Assembly (NCBI GenBank): GCA_022655215.1
Contig: JALCUE010000001.1
Span: 372,001 to 436,000, forward strand
Reading direction: 5' to 3'
From: Atopobiaceae bacterium
GTDB taxonomy: Bacteria > Actinomycetota > Coriobacteriia > Coriobacteriales > Atopobiaceae
Length of the DNA stretch: 64,000 nucleotides
Below are positions 20,166 to 28,755 of the stretch, in pieces. Position 1 is the stretch's first letter, and each line of letters begins with the position of its first letter. The translations under genes and the position numbers were made by a program. The notes under the pieces are model-generated. The model was not told where the DNA came from. It saw only the letters and a list, made by a program, of their open reading frames with translations, and did not search any database.

Positions 20166-21203
20166 ATGGACACGTTCATCGACTACATATCCTCGCTTGA
20201 TTACTGGCGGACGCACGTCCTGCCGGCGGGAGGACTGCCGCCGCCGCGGGACGGTCGCGTGGCCGAGGGCATCGACGCCCTCTTCGAGCGATCCCACCCG
20301 ACCTCCTCGGAGCTCCCCGCAGATGAGCTCGAGCGTCTGGGCTTTCCCTTGGAGGGTCTCTCCCTTCTGGTGCCGAGCCAGCGGGCACGTGTGTCCAACG
20401 CCAGCTTCGAGACGCGTGTCTGGGGAGGGCGTCTTCCCGCGGCCGCCTTCCACCGCGTCTCCGAGCACGTCTACATCTGCACGCCCGAGTTCGTGCTCCT
20501 CCGCATGGCGAGCGTGGCCGGAACGTCGGACATGGATGCCTCCGGTGCCTTGGCCTGCGTCGTCTCGCTGGCCTTCGAGCTGTGCGGTGGCTATGCGTTG
20601 TCTGCCACGGACGACCGCGGCTTCATCGACCGTCTGCCCGTCATGACCGCCGCGTCCCTCGGCGACCTTCTCCTCGACGCGGGGTCGGCCAATGGCATCC
20701 TGCTGGCAAGGCGAGCGCGCGACCTCGTCCTCGAGGGGACGGCGAGCCCGATGGAGGCCGTGATGGCAGCGACGCTCACCCTGCCCCGACGCCTTGGGGG
20801 ATACGGCCTGTCGGGGCCGATCGCCAACCATCGCGTCGATGTCCCGGACCACGCTCGCGGGATGTCTGGCCAGGCCTTCTACCTCCTCGACCTCTGCTAT
20901 CCCGATGCGAAATGCGACGTCGAGTACGACAGCGAGGGATTCCATGCGAACGCGGCCGGGATGGAGAGGGACGCCAAGCGGAGGAACACCCTCTCCTACC
21001 TTGGATACGAGACGATCACGGTGACCAACGGCCAGCTGCGTTCCGTCTCTCGTATGGATCAGGTCGCCAGACAGGTCGCGAAGGCCATCGGCAAGAAGTG
21101 GAAGAAGGTTGCCTATGACGACGTCTCGCTTCGGGTCGAGTTGCGTCGCAACCTCCTCGCGTATCGCGGATGTCTGCCTCCGGTGGGCGAGCGGCATCCC
21201 TAA
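20166..21203 (+). CDS. Hypothetical protein with a DUF559/Vsr-like nuclease domain
   Basis: I do not recognise a named gene. The 345-residue protein has two parts. Residues about 70-160 resemble the C-terminal part of AbiEi-type antitoxin/regulator proteins (VWGGRLPAAAFHRVSEHVYICTP). Residues about 245-295 (CDVEYDSEGFHANAAGMERD, then RR..L..LGYETITVT) match the DUF559/Vsr pattern of PD-(D/E)XK-fold nucleases. There is no clear ribosome site; a TATGGT box at 20149-20154 would place transcription start almost at the ATG, so it may be leaderless. The stop codon lies inside the first copy of the 29-bp repeat that continues downstream. The two may be linked, for example as a nuclease with its target. 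Function unknown. Confidence 0.75.
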   Translation: MDTFIDYISSLDYWRTHVLPAGGLPPPRDGRVAEGIDALFERSHPTSSELPADELERLGFPLEGLSLLVPSQRARVSNASFETRVWGGRLPAAAFHRVSEHVYICTPEFVLLRMASVAGTSDMDASGALACVVSLAFELCGGYALSATDDRGFIDRLPVMTAASLGDLLLDAGSANGILLARRARDLVLEGTASPMEAVMAATLTLPRRLGGYGLSGPIANHRVDVPDHARGMSGQAFYLLDLCYPDAKCDVEYDSEGFHANAAGMERDAKRRNTLSYLGYETITVTNGQLRSVSRMDQVARQVAKAIGKKWKKVAYDDVSLRVELRRNLLAYRGCLPPVGERHP

Positions 21204-21221
21204 CCGTTCGATTCTGGTCCC
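21193..21221 (+). repeat. 29-bp repeat, unit 1 (forward)
   Basis: First copy of an unrecognised repeat with core TAACCGTTCGATTCTGGT. It begins GGCATCCC, overlaps the last codons of the upstream gene and supplies its TAA stop. Confidence 0.9.
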
Positions 21222-21234
21222 GCCTACCCGTGCT

Positions 21235-21263
21235 GGCATCCCTAACCGTTCGATTCCGGTCCC
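21235..21263 (+). repeat. 29-bp repeat, unit 2 (forward)
   Basis: Same 29-bp unit as unit 1 with one change (TTCTGG to TTCCGG), 42 bp further on. It could fold with unit 3 (six mismatches in 29). Confidence 0.9.
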
Positions 21264-21276
21264 AAAGGCCCTCCTC

Positions 21277-21305
21277 GGTACCAGAATCAGGCGGTTAGTG
21301 ATGCC
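21277..21305 (-). repeat. 29-bp repeat, unit 3 (inverted)
   Basis: Inverted copy reading GGTACCAGAATC then AGGCGGTTAGTGATGCC on the plus strand. It differs from unit 2 at six positions, mainly in the middle TTCG, so the centre is variable while the flanks are kept. Confidence 0.88.
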
Positions 21306-21382
21306 GAATTCGGATTCTATGCACGGGTACATCCATCCCAGGCTTGTCTCCGTCGAGTTATGCAGTCAGCCCTGTTCTGCCG

Positions 21383-21445
21383 TCACTAACCGTTCGATTC
21401 TGGTACCGACACGCCTTCGGAGTACCAGAATCGAACGGTTAGTGA
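21383..21445. repeat. Perfect 24-bp inverted repeat (units 4 and 5)
   Basis: 21383-21406 (ending CGATTCTGGTAC) and 21422-21445 (starting GTACCAGAATCG) are exact reverse complements over 24 bp, separated by a 15-base spacer. Transcribed RNA would form a very stable hairpin. It is the same family as units 1-3. No T-run follows, so it is not a simple terminator. Confidence 0.93.
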
Positions 21446-21674
21446 GGCTTCCAGCCACATCCGGCTGCCAATCCATCCCTCGGCCGCCACGCCGGACGTC
21501 CCGCCACTCCACGGCCTCCATGTCTCGGCTCTGTGGAGAATGGCCCGTCGAATGCCCCGCCTTGCGCCTGCCTTGGCCCATTCCGCGCGGCCCGGCCTTC
21601 CTTTTGCTACAATCCCAACCGATACGAGCGGGCATGTGCCCGCCGGGACAAGTCCGTTAGGAGCGCAACACCCC

Positions 21675-22106
21675 ATGAGCGACCTCCTCAACCAGTTGAT
21701 CACGCCTGAGGTACGCATGGTTCTCTACCTCATGCTTGCCTGCGTCATCATGCTGTACGTCCTTTCGATCGTCTATGTCATCCGTGACGCCCAGCGCCGC
21801 GGCGCCGAGCCTTGGTGGCTCTGGGCGATCATCTCCGTGGTGCCCATCGTGGGCCTCCTCGCCTACGTCATCCTGCGCCCGAGCTCCTACCTGGTCGACC
21901 GTGAGGAGCAGGACCTCGATATCGCGCTGCGTGAGCACCAGCTGTCGCATTACGGCATCTGCCCCAAGTGCGGCACGCCCATCGACAAGGACTTCGTCGT
22001 CTGTCCCGTGTGCAACACGCAGGTCAGGAACGTCTGCCCCACGTGCCATCGCCCGCTCAACGCGGACTGGAAGGTCTGCCCCTATTGTCGAACTCGCATC
22101 CTCTAG
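21675..22106 (+). CDS. Membrane protein with double zinc ribbon
   Basis: A 143-residue protein. Two hydrophobic segments (about residues 15-36 and 48-68) are separated by a basic loop RDAQRRG, typical of phospholipase-D nuclease N-terminal/PLDc_N-like membrane hairpins. A cytoplasmic C-terminal part has four CxxC pairs, CPKC, CPVC, CPTC and CPYC, expected to bind two zinc ions as rubredoxin-like ribbons. The start ATG 21675 has AGGAG about 11 bases upstream. It stands alone, followed by a strong terminator. Function is not known; a scaffold or regulatory role is possible. Confidence 0.8.
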   Translation: MSDLLNQLITPEVRMVLYLMLACVIMLYVLSIVYVIRDAQRRGAEPWWLWAIISVVPIVGLLAYVILRPSSYLVDREEQDLDIALREHQLSHYGICPKCGTPIDKDFVVCPVCNTQVRNVCPTCHRPLNADWKVCPYCRTRIL

Positions 22107-22155
22107 GCGCTCCCGTCCGTGCCGGCTTTTCGTCGGCGGGGATGAGTGCGCTCGG

Positions 22156-22192
22156 CCGCTCGCTGCCGCTTTCGCGGTGGCGAGCGGTTTTC
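22156..22192 (+). terminator. Rho-independent terminator after the zinc-ribbon gene
   Basis: CCGCTCGC (22156-22163) pairs with GCGAGCGG (22180-22187), with an inner CCGC/GCGG stem and TTTC loop, then TTTTC. Confidence 0.9.
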
Positions 22193-22287
22193 ATGTCGCG
22201 CGGGGCGTCCGTCGGGCGCGCGCCGCGAGAGACCGATGCCCGAACACGTAAGGTAACGATTCACGTAAGTCACGTGAGGAGAAGAAC

Positions 22288-24063
22288 ATGAAGGTCATCT
22301 ACAACGACGGTCACGTCGACGAGTGCCCCGAGGACGAGGAGCTCCACGTCATCAGGCACACGGCGGCCCACATCATGGCGCAGGCGATCTCGCGCCTCTA
22401 CCCGGACGCCGACTTCGGCTATGGCCCCGCCACCGACAACGGCTTCTACTACGACGTCGACCTCGGTGACCGCAAGCTCGACGATTCCGACCTCGAGGCC
22501 ATCGAGACCGAGATGCGCAAGATCGTGAAGGAGAACGAGAAGATCACCACCTTCTGCCTTCCCCGCGACGAGGCCATCAAGCTCATGGAGGACCGCCACG
22601 AGAAGTACAAGGTCGAGCATATCGGCGACCTGGCCGAGGACGCCCGTATCACCTTCTACCAGCAGGGCGATTACATCGACATGTGCGTCGGCCCCCACCT
22701 CTGCTACACCAAGGGTCTGAAGGCCTTCAAGGTCACCGGTCAGTCGGGTGCCTACTGGAAGGGCGACAAGGACAACAAGATGCTCACGCGCATCAACGGC
22801 ATCGCCTTCCGCACGAAGGACGAGCTCGAGGCCCACATGAAGCTGCTGGAGGAGGCCGCCAAGCGCGACCACCGCAAGATCGGCCGCGAGATGGACCTGT
22901 TCATGATGCGCGACGAGGCCCCCGGCTTCCCGTTCTGGCTGCCCAACGGCATGATCCTCAAGAACGAGCTCATCGACTACTGGCGCGAGATCCACACGGC
23001 CGACGGCTACGTCGAGATCTCCACGCCGCTCATCATGAACAAGCAGCTCTGGAAGACCTCGGGTCACTGGGACCACTACAAGGACAACATGTACTCCACC
23101 ACGATCGATGACGAGGAGTACTGCATCAAGCCCATGAACTGCCCCGGCGGGGTGCTGGTCTACGCCTCCAAGCCGCACAGCTACCGCGAGCTGCCCATCC
23201 GCGCCGGTGAGCTCGGCCTGGTCCATCGTCACGAGCTCCGCGGCGCGCTCCACGGCCTGTTCCGCGTCCGCTGCTTCACGCAGGACGACGCGCACATCTT
23301 CATGCGTCCCGACCAGATCACCGACGAGATCATGGGCGTCGTCCACCTCATCGACTCCGTCTACGCCAAGTTCGGCTTCAAGTACCACGTCGAGCTCTCC
23401 ACACGCCCTGACAACTCGATGGGCTCCGACGAGGACTGGGCCGCCGCGACCGACGGCCTCAAGGCGGCCCTCGACAAGCTCGGCATGGAGTACGCGATCA
23501 ACGAGGGCGACGGTGCCTTCTACGGCCCCAAGATCGACTTCCATCTCGAGGACAGCCTGGGCCGCACGTGGCAGTGCGGCACGATCCAGCTCGACTTCCA
23601 GATGCCGCTCAACTTCGACCTCACCTACACCGACGCGGACGGCTCCAAGAAGCGGCCCATCATGATCCATCGCGTCATCTACGGATCGATCGAGCGCTTC
23701 ATCGGCATCCTCATCGAGCACTACGCCGGCAAGTTCCCCACGTGGCTGGCCCCCTGCCAGGTCAAGGTCCTTCCCGTCTCCGAGAAGACCCTCGACTACG
23801 CCAAGGGCGTGACGGCCGCGCTCAAGGCCGCCGGTATCCGTGCGACGCTCGACGAGCGTGACGAGAAGATCGGCTACAAGATCCGCGAGGCCCGCTCCAT
23901 CGACCGCGTTCCCTACATGCTGATCCTGGGCGAGAAGGAGTCCGAGGCCGGCACCATCTCCGTGCGCGACCGCACGAACGAGACCACCTCGCGCTCCCTC
24001 GACGACTTCATCGCCGACATCACCGAAGAGGTCTCGAAGCGTACGAGCTACATCCCGGAGTAG
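22288..24063 (+). CDS. thrS: Threonyl-tRNA synthetase lacking the TGS domain
   Basis: Class II synthetase charging tRNA-Thr. The 591-residue protein begins only about 20 residues before the editing domain, whose metal-like residues H24 and H28 (HTAAH) and CVGPH are present. The TGS domain of longer ThrRS (about 60 residues) is therefore absent. Catalytic-core motifs include MNCPGG (usually MNCPGH), HRHELRGALHGLFRVR and TQDDAHIF, then the anticodon-binding domain with EKIGYKIREA. The start ATG 22288 has GAGGAGAAG upstream. No T-box is seen in the 181-bp leader. The degenerate PLP-fold gene follows five bases after the stop. Confidence 0.95.
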   Translation: MKVIYNDGHVDECPEDEELHVIRHTAAHIMAQAISRLYPDADFGYGPATDNGFYYDVDLGDRKLDDSDLEAIETEMRKIVKENEKITTFCLPRDEAIKLMEDRHEKYKVEHIGDLAEDARITFYQQGDYIDMCVGPHLCYTKGLKAFKVTGQSGAYWKGDKDNKMLTRINGIAFRTKDELEAHMKLLEEAAKRDHRKIGREMDLFMMRDEAPGFPFWLPNGMILKNELIDYWREIHTADGYVEISTPLIMNKQLWKTSGHWDHYKDNMYSTTIDDEEYCIKPMNCPGGVLVYASKPHSYRELPIRAGELGLVHRHELRGALHGLFRVRCFTQDDAHIFMRPDQITDEIMGVVHLIDSVYAKFGFKYHVELSTRPDNSMGSDEDWAAATDGLKAALDKLGMEYAINEGDGAFYGPKIDFHLEDSLGRTWQCGTIQLDFQMPLNFDLTYTDADGSKKRPIMIHRVIYGSIERFIGILIEHYAGKFPTWLAPCQVKVLPVSEKTLDYAKGVTAALKAAGIRATLDERDEKIGYKIREARSIDRVPYMLILGEKESEAGTISVRDRTNETTSRSLDDFIADITEEVSKRTSYIPE

Positions 24064-24068
24064 CGACG

Positions 24069-24848
24069 ATGGGGGAGTGCGATCCAGGCTCCACCATCTC
24101 CACGGACGCCCCGACGGCGGCCTCCACGACCTGCGCGGTCGTGGCCGGCTGCCTCGGGGCGTCCCGCGTCTGGCTCGTCGACGCCGGTACCGCCGCCGAG
24201 AGGACCGCTGCCGAGAGGACCGCTGCCGAGAGGACCGCCGCCGCCCTGCTCGGGAGCCCCGTCCGCGTCCTCGATCCCTCGACCCTCGACGTCGCCGACC
24301 TCCGCGCTCTCGCACGGGAGGCCCATGGCCGCGGCGCGCCCCTCGTGGCCGACGTCACCGATGCGGGCCTTGGCGGCTGCGAGGCATGTCTGCTGGGCGC
24401 CGACATCGCCTGCTGCCGTCTCGACCTGCCTGCCGGGGCCGCCGACGCCTCCACCGTCCTCGCCTTCGGTCTCTCCAGACATGCCGCAGCCTCGACGCGC
24501 CTCCTGACCTCGGTGCTCGATGGCCTCGCCGCCACCTGCCCTCCCTCGGTGGCGACGCTCGTCGCGACCGCGGCCGACCTCCCCGCACGTCTCGCCCGCC
24601 GCCGCTCGGCCTCCGATGCGGCCCAGGTGGTCGCGGGCTATCTCGCCTGCCACCCAGCCGTTTCCTCCGTGCGCTATCCAGGGCTCGCCCACGACCCGTC
24701 CCATGCCGTGGCGACCTCGACGCTGCATGCCGGCTTCGGCCCCTACGTGTCCTATGTCCGGCGTGGCGCCGACGTCCCCGTCCTGCTCGACTGCACCGAC
24801 GCGGACGCCCGGGCCCTCATCGCCCGCCTGGAGACCGACCTCGCCTGA
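24069..24848 (+). CDS. Degenerate Cys/Met-metabolism PLP-enzyme homologue, probably inactive
   Basis: A 259-residue, Ala-rich protein. Its layout follows cystathionine gamma-lyase/synthase enzymes: PLVADVTDAGLGGCEACLLGAD corresponds to the LVVDNTFASP...ELGADI block. The stretch around residues 195-230 (VAGYLACHPAVSSVRYPGL) corresponds to the family's C-terminal AEFLEAHPxVxxVxYPGL segment. The PLP lysine of the SxTKY motif is missing: the place reads CCRLDL. The N-terminal third is also shortened and contains an in-frame AAERT repeat. So it keeps fold landmarks but should not bind PLP covalently. It is five bases downstream of thrS. It could be a decaying gene or a repurposed non-catalytic protein. 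Confidence 0.6.
   Translation: MGECDPGSTISTDAPTAASTTCAVVAGCLGASRVWLVDAGTAAERTAAERTAAERTAAALLGSPVRVLDPSTLDVADLRALAREAHGRGAPLVADVTDAGLGGCEACLLGADIACCRLDLPAGAADASTVLAFGLSRHAAASTRLLTSVLDGLAATCPPSVATLVATAADLPARLARRRSASDAAQVVAGYLACHPAVSSVRYPGLAHDPSHAVATSTLHAGFGPYVSYVRRGADVPVLLDCTDADARALIARLETDLA
24195..24239 (+). repeat. In-frame 15-bp tandem repeat (three units)
   Basis: GCCGAGAGGACCGCT is repeated three times with one mismatch in the last unit, encoding AERTA repeats in the degenerate PLP-fold protein. Confidence 0.9.
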
Positions 24849-25110
24849 CGCCTCCGAACGCCCCGCCACAGGCCGCCGCGCTCCGCCGCACCCCATGCCA
24901 CAAGCCGGCGCACCCCCACGTCCTGCCTCCGCAGCCGTCCGCGGTTGCCTTTCGAATGACCAGTAATCTCTGTACAACCGCAGGTAGATGGCAAATTCAT
25001 TTCCACAGATTGTGTCTCGTGGATAACGCGCGCCACCTTATGCGTCTAGAATGGACGAAGCAACACGGAACCCGACGGGTATCGGTAATCGAGACAGTTG
25101 GAGGTCTGGA

Positions 25111-27738
25111 ATGGCGAAGGCGGCACCAGTCATCGACAGCGTCGATGCGCTCACCGCGCGGATCGCGACCATGCGCAAGGCGCAGGCGGAGTTCGCGAAG
25201 TTCACTCAGGAGCAGGTCGACAAGATCTTCTTCGAGGCTGCCATGGCGGCCAACAAGGCACGTATCCCCCTGGCGAAGGATGCCGTGGAGGAGACGGGCA
25301 TGGGTGTGGTGGAGGACAAGGTAATCAAGAACCACTACGCCTCCGAGTACATCTACAACAAGTACAAGGACATGAAGACCTGCGGCGTCGTCGAGGACGA
25401 CAAGGCCTTCGGCTACAAGCGCGTGGCGGAGCCCATCGGCATCGTGGCGGCGGTCATCCCCACCACCAACCCCACGTCCACGGCCATCTTCAAGTGCCTC
25501 ATCTGCCTGAAGACCAGGAACGCCATCATCATCTCCCCGCACCCTCGTGCCAAGAAGTGCACAATCGACGCGGCCCGCATCGTCCGTGACGCGGCCGAGA
25601 AGGCCGGTTGCCCCAAGGACATCATCAGCTGGATCGAGCAGCCCACGCTCGAGCTCACCAACGAGCTCATGCACTCGGCCGACATCATCCTGGCAACCGG
25701 TGGTCCCGGCATGGTCAACGCGGCCTACTCCTCGGGCAAGCCCGCCCTGGGCGTCGGCCCCGGCAACACGCCGGCCATCATCGACGACACCGCTGACGTC
25801 CGTCTCGCCGTGAACTCGATCATCCACTCCAAGACGTTCGACAACGGCATGATCTGCGCCTCCGAGCAGTCGGTCACCATCGTGGGCGACAAGACCTACA
25901 AGGCCGCGAAGGCCGAGTTCGCGGCTCGTGGCTGCTACTTCCTGAAGCCTGCCGAGCTCGACAAGGTGCGCAAGGCCATCATCATCAACGGCTCCGTGAA
26001 CGCCAAGATCGTGGGTCAGTCGGCGTACACCATCGCCAAGATCGCCGGCGTCGAGGTGCCCGTCAAGACCAAGATCCTGATCGGCGAGGTCACCAGCGTC
26101 GACCCGTCCGAGGAGTTCGCGCACGAGAAGCTCTCCCCGGTGCTCGCCATGTACAAGGCCAAGGACTTCGACGACGCCATGGCTCACGCCGAGCGCCTCG
26201 TGGCCGATGGCGGCTACGGTCACACCTCCTCCCTCTACATCAACACCGATGAGACCGAGAAGATGGACAAGTTCGAGGAGGCCATGAAGACCTGCCGTAT
26301 CCTCATCAACACCCCGTCCTCGCAGGGTGGCATCGGCGATCTCTACAACTTCAAGATGCCCCCCTCGCTCACGCTGGGCTGCGGCTCCTGGGGCGGCAAC
26401 TCCGTCTCCGAGAACGTCGGCCCCAAGCACCTGCTGAACCTCAAGACCGTGGCTGAGAGGCGGGAGAACATGCTCTGGTTCCGTACCCCGGAGAAGGTCT
26501 ACTTCAAGCGCGGCTGCATGCCGGTGGCGCTCGACGAGCTTGGCTCCGTCATGGGCAAGAAGCGCTGCTTCATCGTGACCGACCAGTTCCTGTACAAGTC
26601 GGGCTTCTCGAAGCGCATCGAGGACAAGCTCGACGAGATGGGCATCGTCCACTCCTGCTTCTGGGACGTCGCTCCCGACCCCACGCTGCAGTGCGCCCGT
26701 CGTGGCGAGGAGCAGATGCGCGCCTTCGAGCCTGACTGCATCATCGCCCTCGGCGGTGGCTCGGCCATGGACTGCGGCAAGATCATGTGGATGATGTACG
26801 AGCACCCCGAGTGCAAGTTCGAGGACATGTCCATGGACTTCATGGACATCCGCAAGCGCATCTACACCTTCCCGAAGATGGGCGAGAAGGCCTACTTCAT
26901 CGCCATCCCGACCTCCTCGGGCACCGGCTCCGAGGTCACGCCGTTCGCCATCATCACCGATTCCGACACGGGCACCAAGTGGCCCATCACCGACTACGCC
27001 CTCATGCCCGAGATGGCCATCGTCGACGTCGACAACATGATGACGCAGCCCAAGGGCCTCACCGCCGCCTCCGGCGTCGACGTCCTCACGCATGCCCTCG
27101 AGGCCTACGTCTCCATCATGCACTCCGACTACACCGACGCCGTGGCCCTGAAGGCCATGAAGCAGGTCTTCGAGAACCTTCCCTCGGCCTACGACAACGG
27201 TGCCTCCGACCCCAAGGCCCGCGAGGGCATGGCCAACGCCAGCTGCATGGCCGGCATGGCCTTCGCCAACGCGTTCCTCGGCCTCAACCACTCGCTGGCC
27301 CACAAGCTCGGCGCCTTCCATCACATCCCGCACGGCATCGCCAACGCCATCATCCTCACCAGGGTCATGCGCTACAACGCGGCCGAGCGCCCCACCAAGA
27401 TGGGCACCTTCCCGCAGTACGGCTATCCCCACGCGAAGGCCCGCTACGCCGAGGCCGCCCGCTTCTGCGGCGTGACCGGCAAGGACGACGACGAGGTGTT
27501 CGAGAAGTTCCTCGCCAAGATCGACGCGCTGAACGAGCACGTCGGCGTGCCCAAGACCATCAAGGACTTCGGCATCGACGAGAAGGCCTTCCTCGCCACG
27601 CTGGACGACATGACCGAGCAGGCCTTCAACGACCAGTGCACCGGCGCGAACCCCCGCTACCCGCTCATGAGCGAGATGAAGGAGCTCTACCTGGACGCCT
27701 ACTACGGCCGCGAGCCCAGGTCCTACGAGGACGAGTAA
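25111..27738 (+). CDS. adhE: Bifunctional acetaldehyde-CoA / alcohol dehydrogenase
   Basis: Fermentative enzyme reducing acetyl-CoA to acetaldehyde and then ethanol with NADH, forming spirosomes. It has 875 residues, the typical length. The N-terminal aldehyde dehydrogenase has catalytic C249 (NGMICASEQ). The C-terminal iron-dependent alcohol dehydrogenase has [10 protein letters not shown] and the His-rich metal site [19 protein letters not shown] 25111 has GGAGG six bases upstream; an earlier in-frame ATG at 25051 lacks one. The AT-richer leader contains a TAGAAT box (25048-25053) and a hyphenated CACA-GAT-TGTG palindrome (25004-25014), but no full Rex site. It marks an anaerobic, mixed-acid/ethanol metabolism. 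Confidence 0.97.
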   Translation: MAKAAPVIDSVDALTARIATMRKAQAEFAKFTQEQVDKIFFEAAMAANKARIPLAKDAVEETGMGVVEDKVIKNHYASEYIYNKYKDMKTCGVVEDDKAFGYKRVAEPIGIVAAVIPTTNPTSTAIFKCLICLKTRNAIIISPHPRAKKCTIDAARIVRDAAEKAGCPKDIISWIEQPTLELTNELMHSADIILATGGPGMVNAAYSSGKPALGVGPGNTPAIIDDTADVRLAVNSIIHSKTFDNGMICASEQSVTIVGDKTYKAAKAEFAARGCYFLKPAELDKVRKAIIINGSVNAKIVGQSAYTIAKIAGVEVPVKTKILIGEVTSVDPSEEFAHEKLSPVLAMYKAKDFDDAMAHAERLVADGGYGHTSSLYINTDETEKMDKFEEAMKTCRILINTPSSQGGIGDLYNFKMPPSLTLGCGSWGGNSVSENVGPKHLLNLKTVAERRENMLWFRTPEKVYFKRGCMPVALDELGSVMGKKRCFIVTDQFLYKSGFSKRIEDKLDEMGIVHSCFWDVAPDPTLQCARRGEEQMRAFEPDCIIALGGGSAMDCGKIMWMMYEHPECKFEDMSMDFMDIRKRIYTFPKMGEKAYFIAIPTSSGTGSEVTPFAIITDSDTGTKWPITDYALMPEMAIVDVDNMMTQPKGLTAASGVDVLTHALEAYVSIMHSDYTDAVALKAMKQVFENLPSAYDNGASDPKAREGMANASCMAGMAFANAFLGLNHSLAHKLGAFHHIPHGIANAIILTRVMRYNAAERPTKMGTFPQYGYPHAKARYAEAARFCGVTGKDDDEVFEKFLAKIDALNEHVGVPKTIKDFGIDEKAFLATLDDMTEQAFNDQCTGANPRYPLMSEMKELYLDAYYGREPRSYEDE

Positions 27739-27798
27739 CGAATCCAGTCACCTCTGCTGCGGCCCCGCTGTCGCAGCCGCGTCCGAAGGAGTGTCACC

Positions 27799-28557
27799 AT
27801 GAAGCTTTCCGATAAGAAAGTCGAGCTCGCGAGTCGTGGCAACAAGGTCGTCTACGCTGACGGGGACCGCATCGTCAAGGTCTTCAACAGCGAGAAGCCC
27901 GTCTCCGACGTGTTCAACGAGGCGCTGAACCTCGCCCGCATCGAGGAGACCGGCATCCGCTGTCCCAAGGTGCTCGAGGTCTCCGAGGTCGACGGTGGCT
28001 GGGCCATCGCCACCGAGAACGTCCCCGGGACCACGCTGGCCAAGAAGGTCGCCGACGACCCCAAGCACGAGAAGAAGTACATGGAGCAGTTCGTCGCCCT
28101 CCAGCTCGAGATCCACAAGCACACGAGCCCTCTTCTCCAGCGCCAGAAGGACAAGTACGCCCGTATGATCAACGGTCTCGAGTGCCTCGATGCCACGACG
28201 CGCTACGAGCTGCTCATGCGCCTCGACGGCATGAAGCCGGAGACCGCGGTCTGCCACGGCGACTTCAACCCCACCAACGTCATCGTGGGTGACGACGGCA
28301 AGCTCTACGTCTGCGACTGGGCGCACGCCACCCAGGGCTGCAGCGAGGCCGACGCCGCCATGACCTACCTGCTCTTCGCCCTTGACGACCAGAAGACGGC
28401 CGACGAGTACCTCGACCTCTACTGCGCCAAGGCCGACACGCCCAAGCAGGTCGTGCGCCACTGGCTGTCCATCGTCGCCGCCTCCGAGCTCTCCCGTCAC
28501 CGCAAGGTGAACGAGGAGTTCCTCATGAGCTGGGTCGACGTCGCCGACTACCAGTAG
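27799..28557 (+). CDS. APH/choline-kinase-fold phosphotransferase
   Basis: Small-molecule kinase-like protein of 252 residues. It has the Brenner motif CHGDFNPTN (about residues 153-161, catalytic Asp and Mg-binding Asn) and the DFG-equivalent VCDWAHA (about 172-178). The N-lobe has VYADGDRIVKVFN. The substrate is not predictable; relatives include aminoglycoside, choline and fructosamine kinases. It starts 60 bases after adhE with AAGGAG upstream and may be read through from it, then ends at a strong terminator. An antibiotic-resistance role is not implied by the family alone. Confidence 0.8.
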   Translation: MKLSDKKVELASRGNKVVYADGDRIVKVFNSEKPVSDVFNEALNLARIEETGIRCPKVLEVSEVDGGWAIATENVPGTTLAKKVADDPKHEKKYMEQFVALQLEIHKHTSPLLQRQKDKYARMINGLECLDATTRYELLMRLDGMKPETAVCHGDFNPTNVIVGDDGKLYVCDWAHATQGCSEADAAMTYLLFALDDQKTADEYLDLYCAKADTPKQVVRHWLSIVAASELSRHRKVNEEFLMSWVDVADYQ

Positions 28558-28605
28558 GGATCGGCCTCCCTCGGCCTTGGGTCCGAGGGAACGACGTCTC
28601 GAAGA

Positions 28606-28640
28606 GGGGACCGCCCGTGTTCGCGCGGGCGGTCCCCTTT
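28606..28640 (+). terminator. Rho-independent terminator
   Basis: A perfect 12-bp stem: GGGGACCGCCCG (28606-28617) with CGGGCGGTCCCC (28626-28637), then TTT. Confidence 0.9.
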
Positions 28641-28755
28641 GCGTGTGGGTCGGGACCTCTTGTCGTCGTCGAACGTCCACCTCTGCTAGGCTGGGAAGGT
28701 CACAGCGGATGGCGCCGGCGACAGCCCGCATGGCGCAGGGACAGCGAGGTGGACC

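Larger units (their letters stand above)
21204..21674. other. 471-bp non-coding region carrying the repeat array
   Basis: No convincing gene lies here; short open frames are explained by the repeats and have no ribosome sites. The left half (to 21445) holds five copies of one repeat in both orientations, separated by unrelated spacers. The right half has a possible -10 box TACAAT at 21608-21613, which may drive the zinc-ribbon gene, and no terminator that I can identify. Confidence 0.75.

Noticed and set aside
21193-21445. CRISPR array
   Set aside because: Only five units, mixed orientation, irregular spacers of 13 to 77 bp, no leader and no cas genes.
22193-22287. T-box or riboswitch before thrS
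   Set aside because: Only 95 bases remain after the upstream terminator and no conserved element is seen.
24960-25110. Rex operator before adhE
   Set aside because: Only a TTGTG half-site and a short CACA-GAT-TGTG palindrome; the full TTGTGA-N6-TCACAA form is absent.
24997-27540. An 847-codon antisense open frame opposite adhE
   Set aside because: adhE is unmistakable on the plus strand; the opposite frame has no recognisable domain or start signal.
27799-28557. Aminoglycoside-resistance gene
   Set aside because: Only the general kinase motifs are present; the family covers many substrates and nothing points to resistance.
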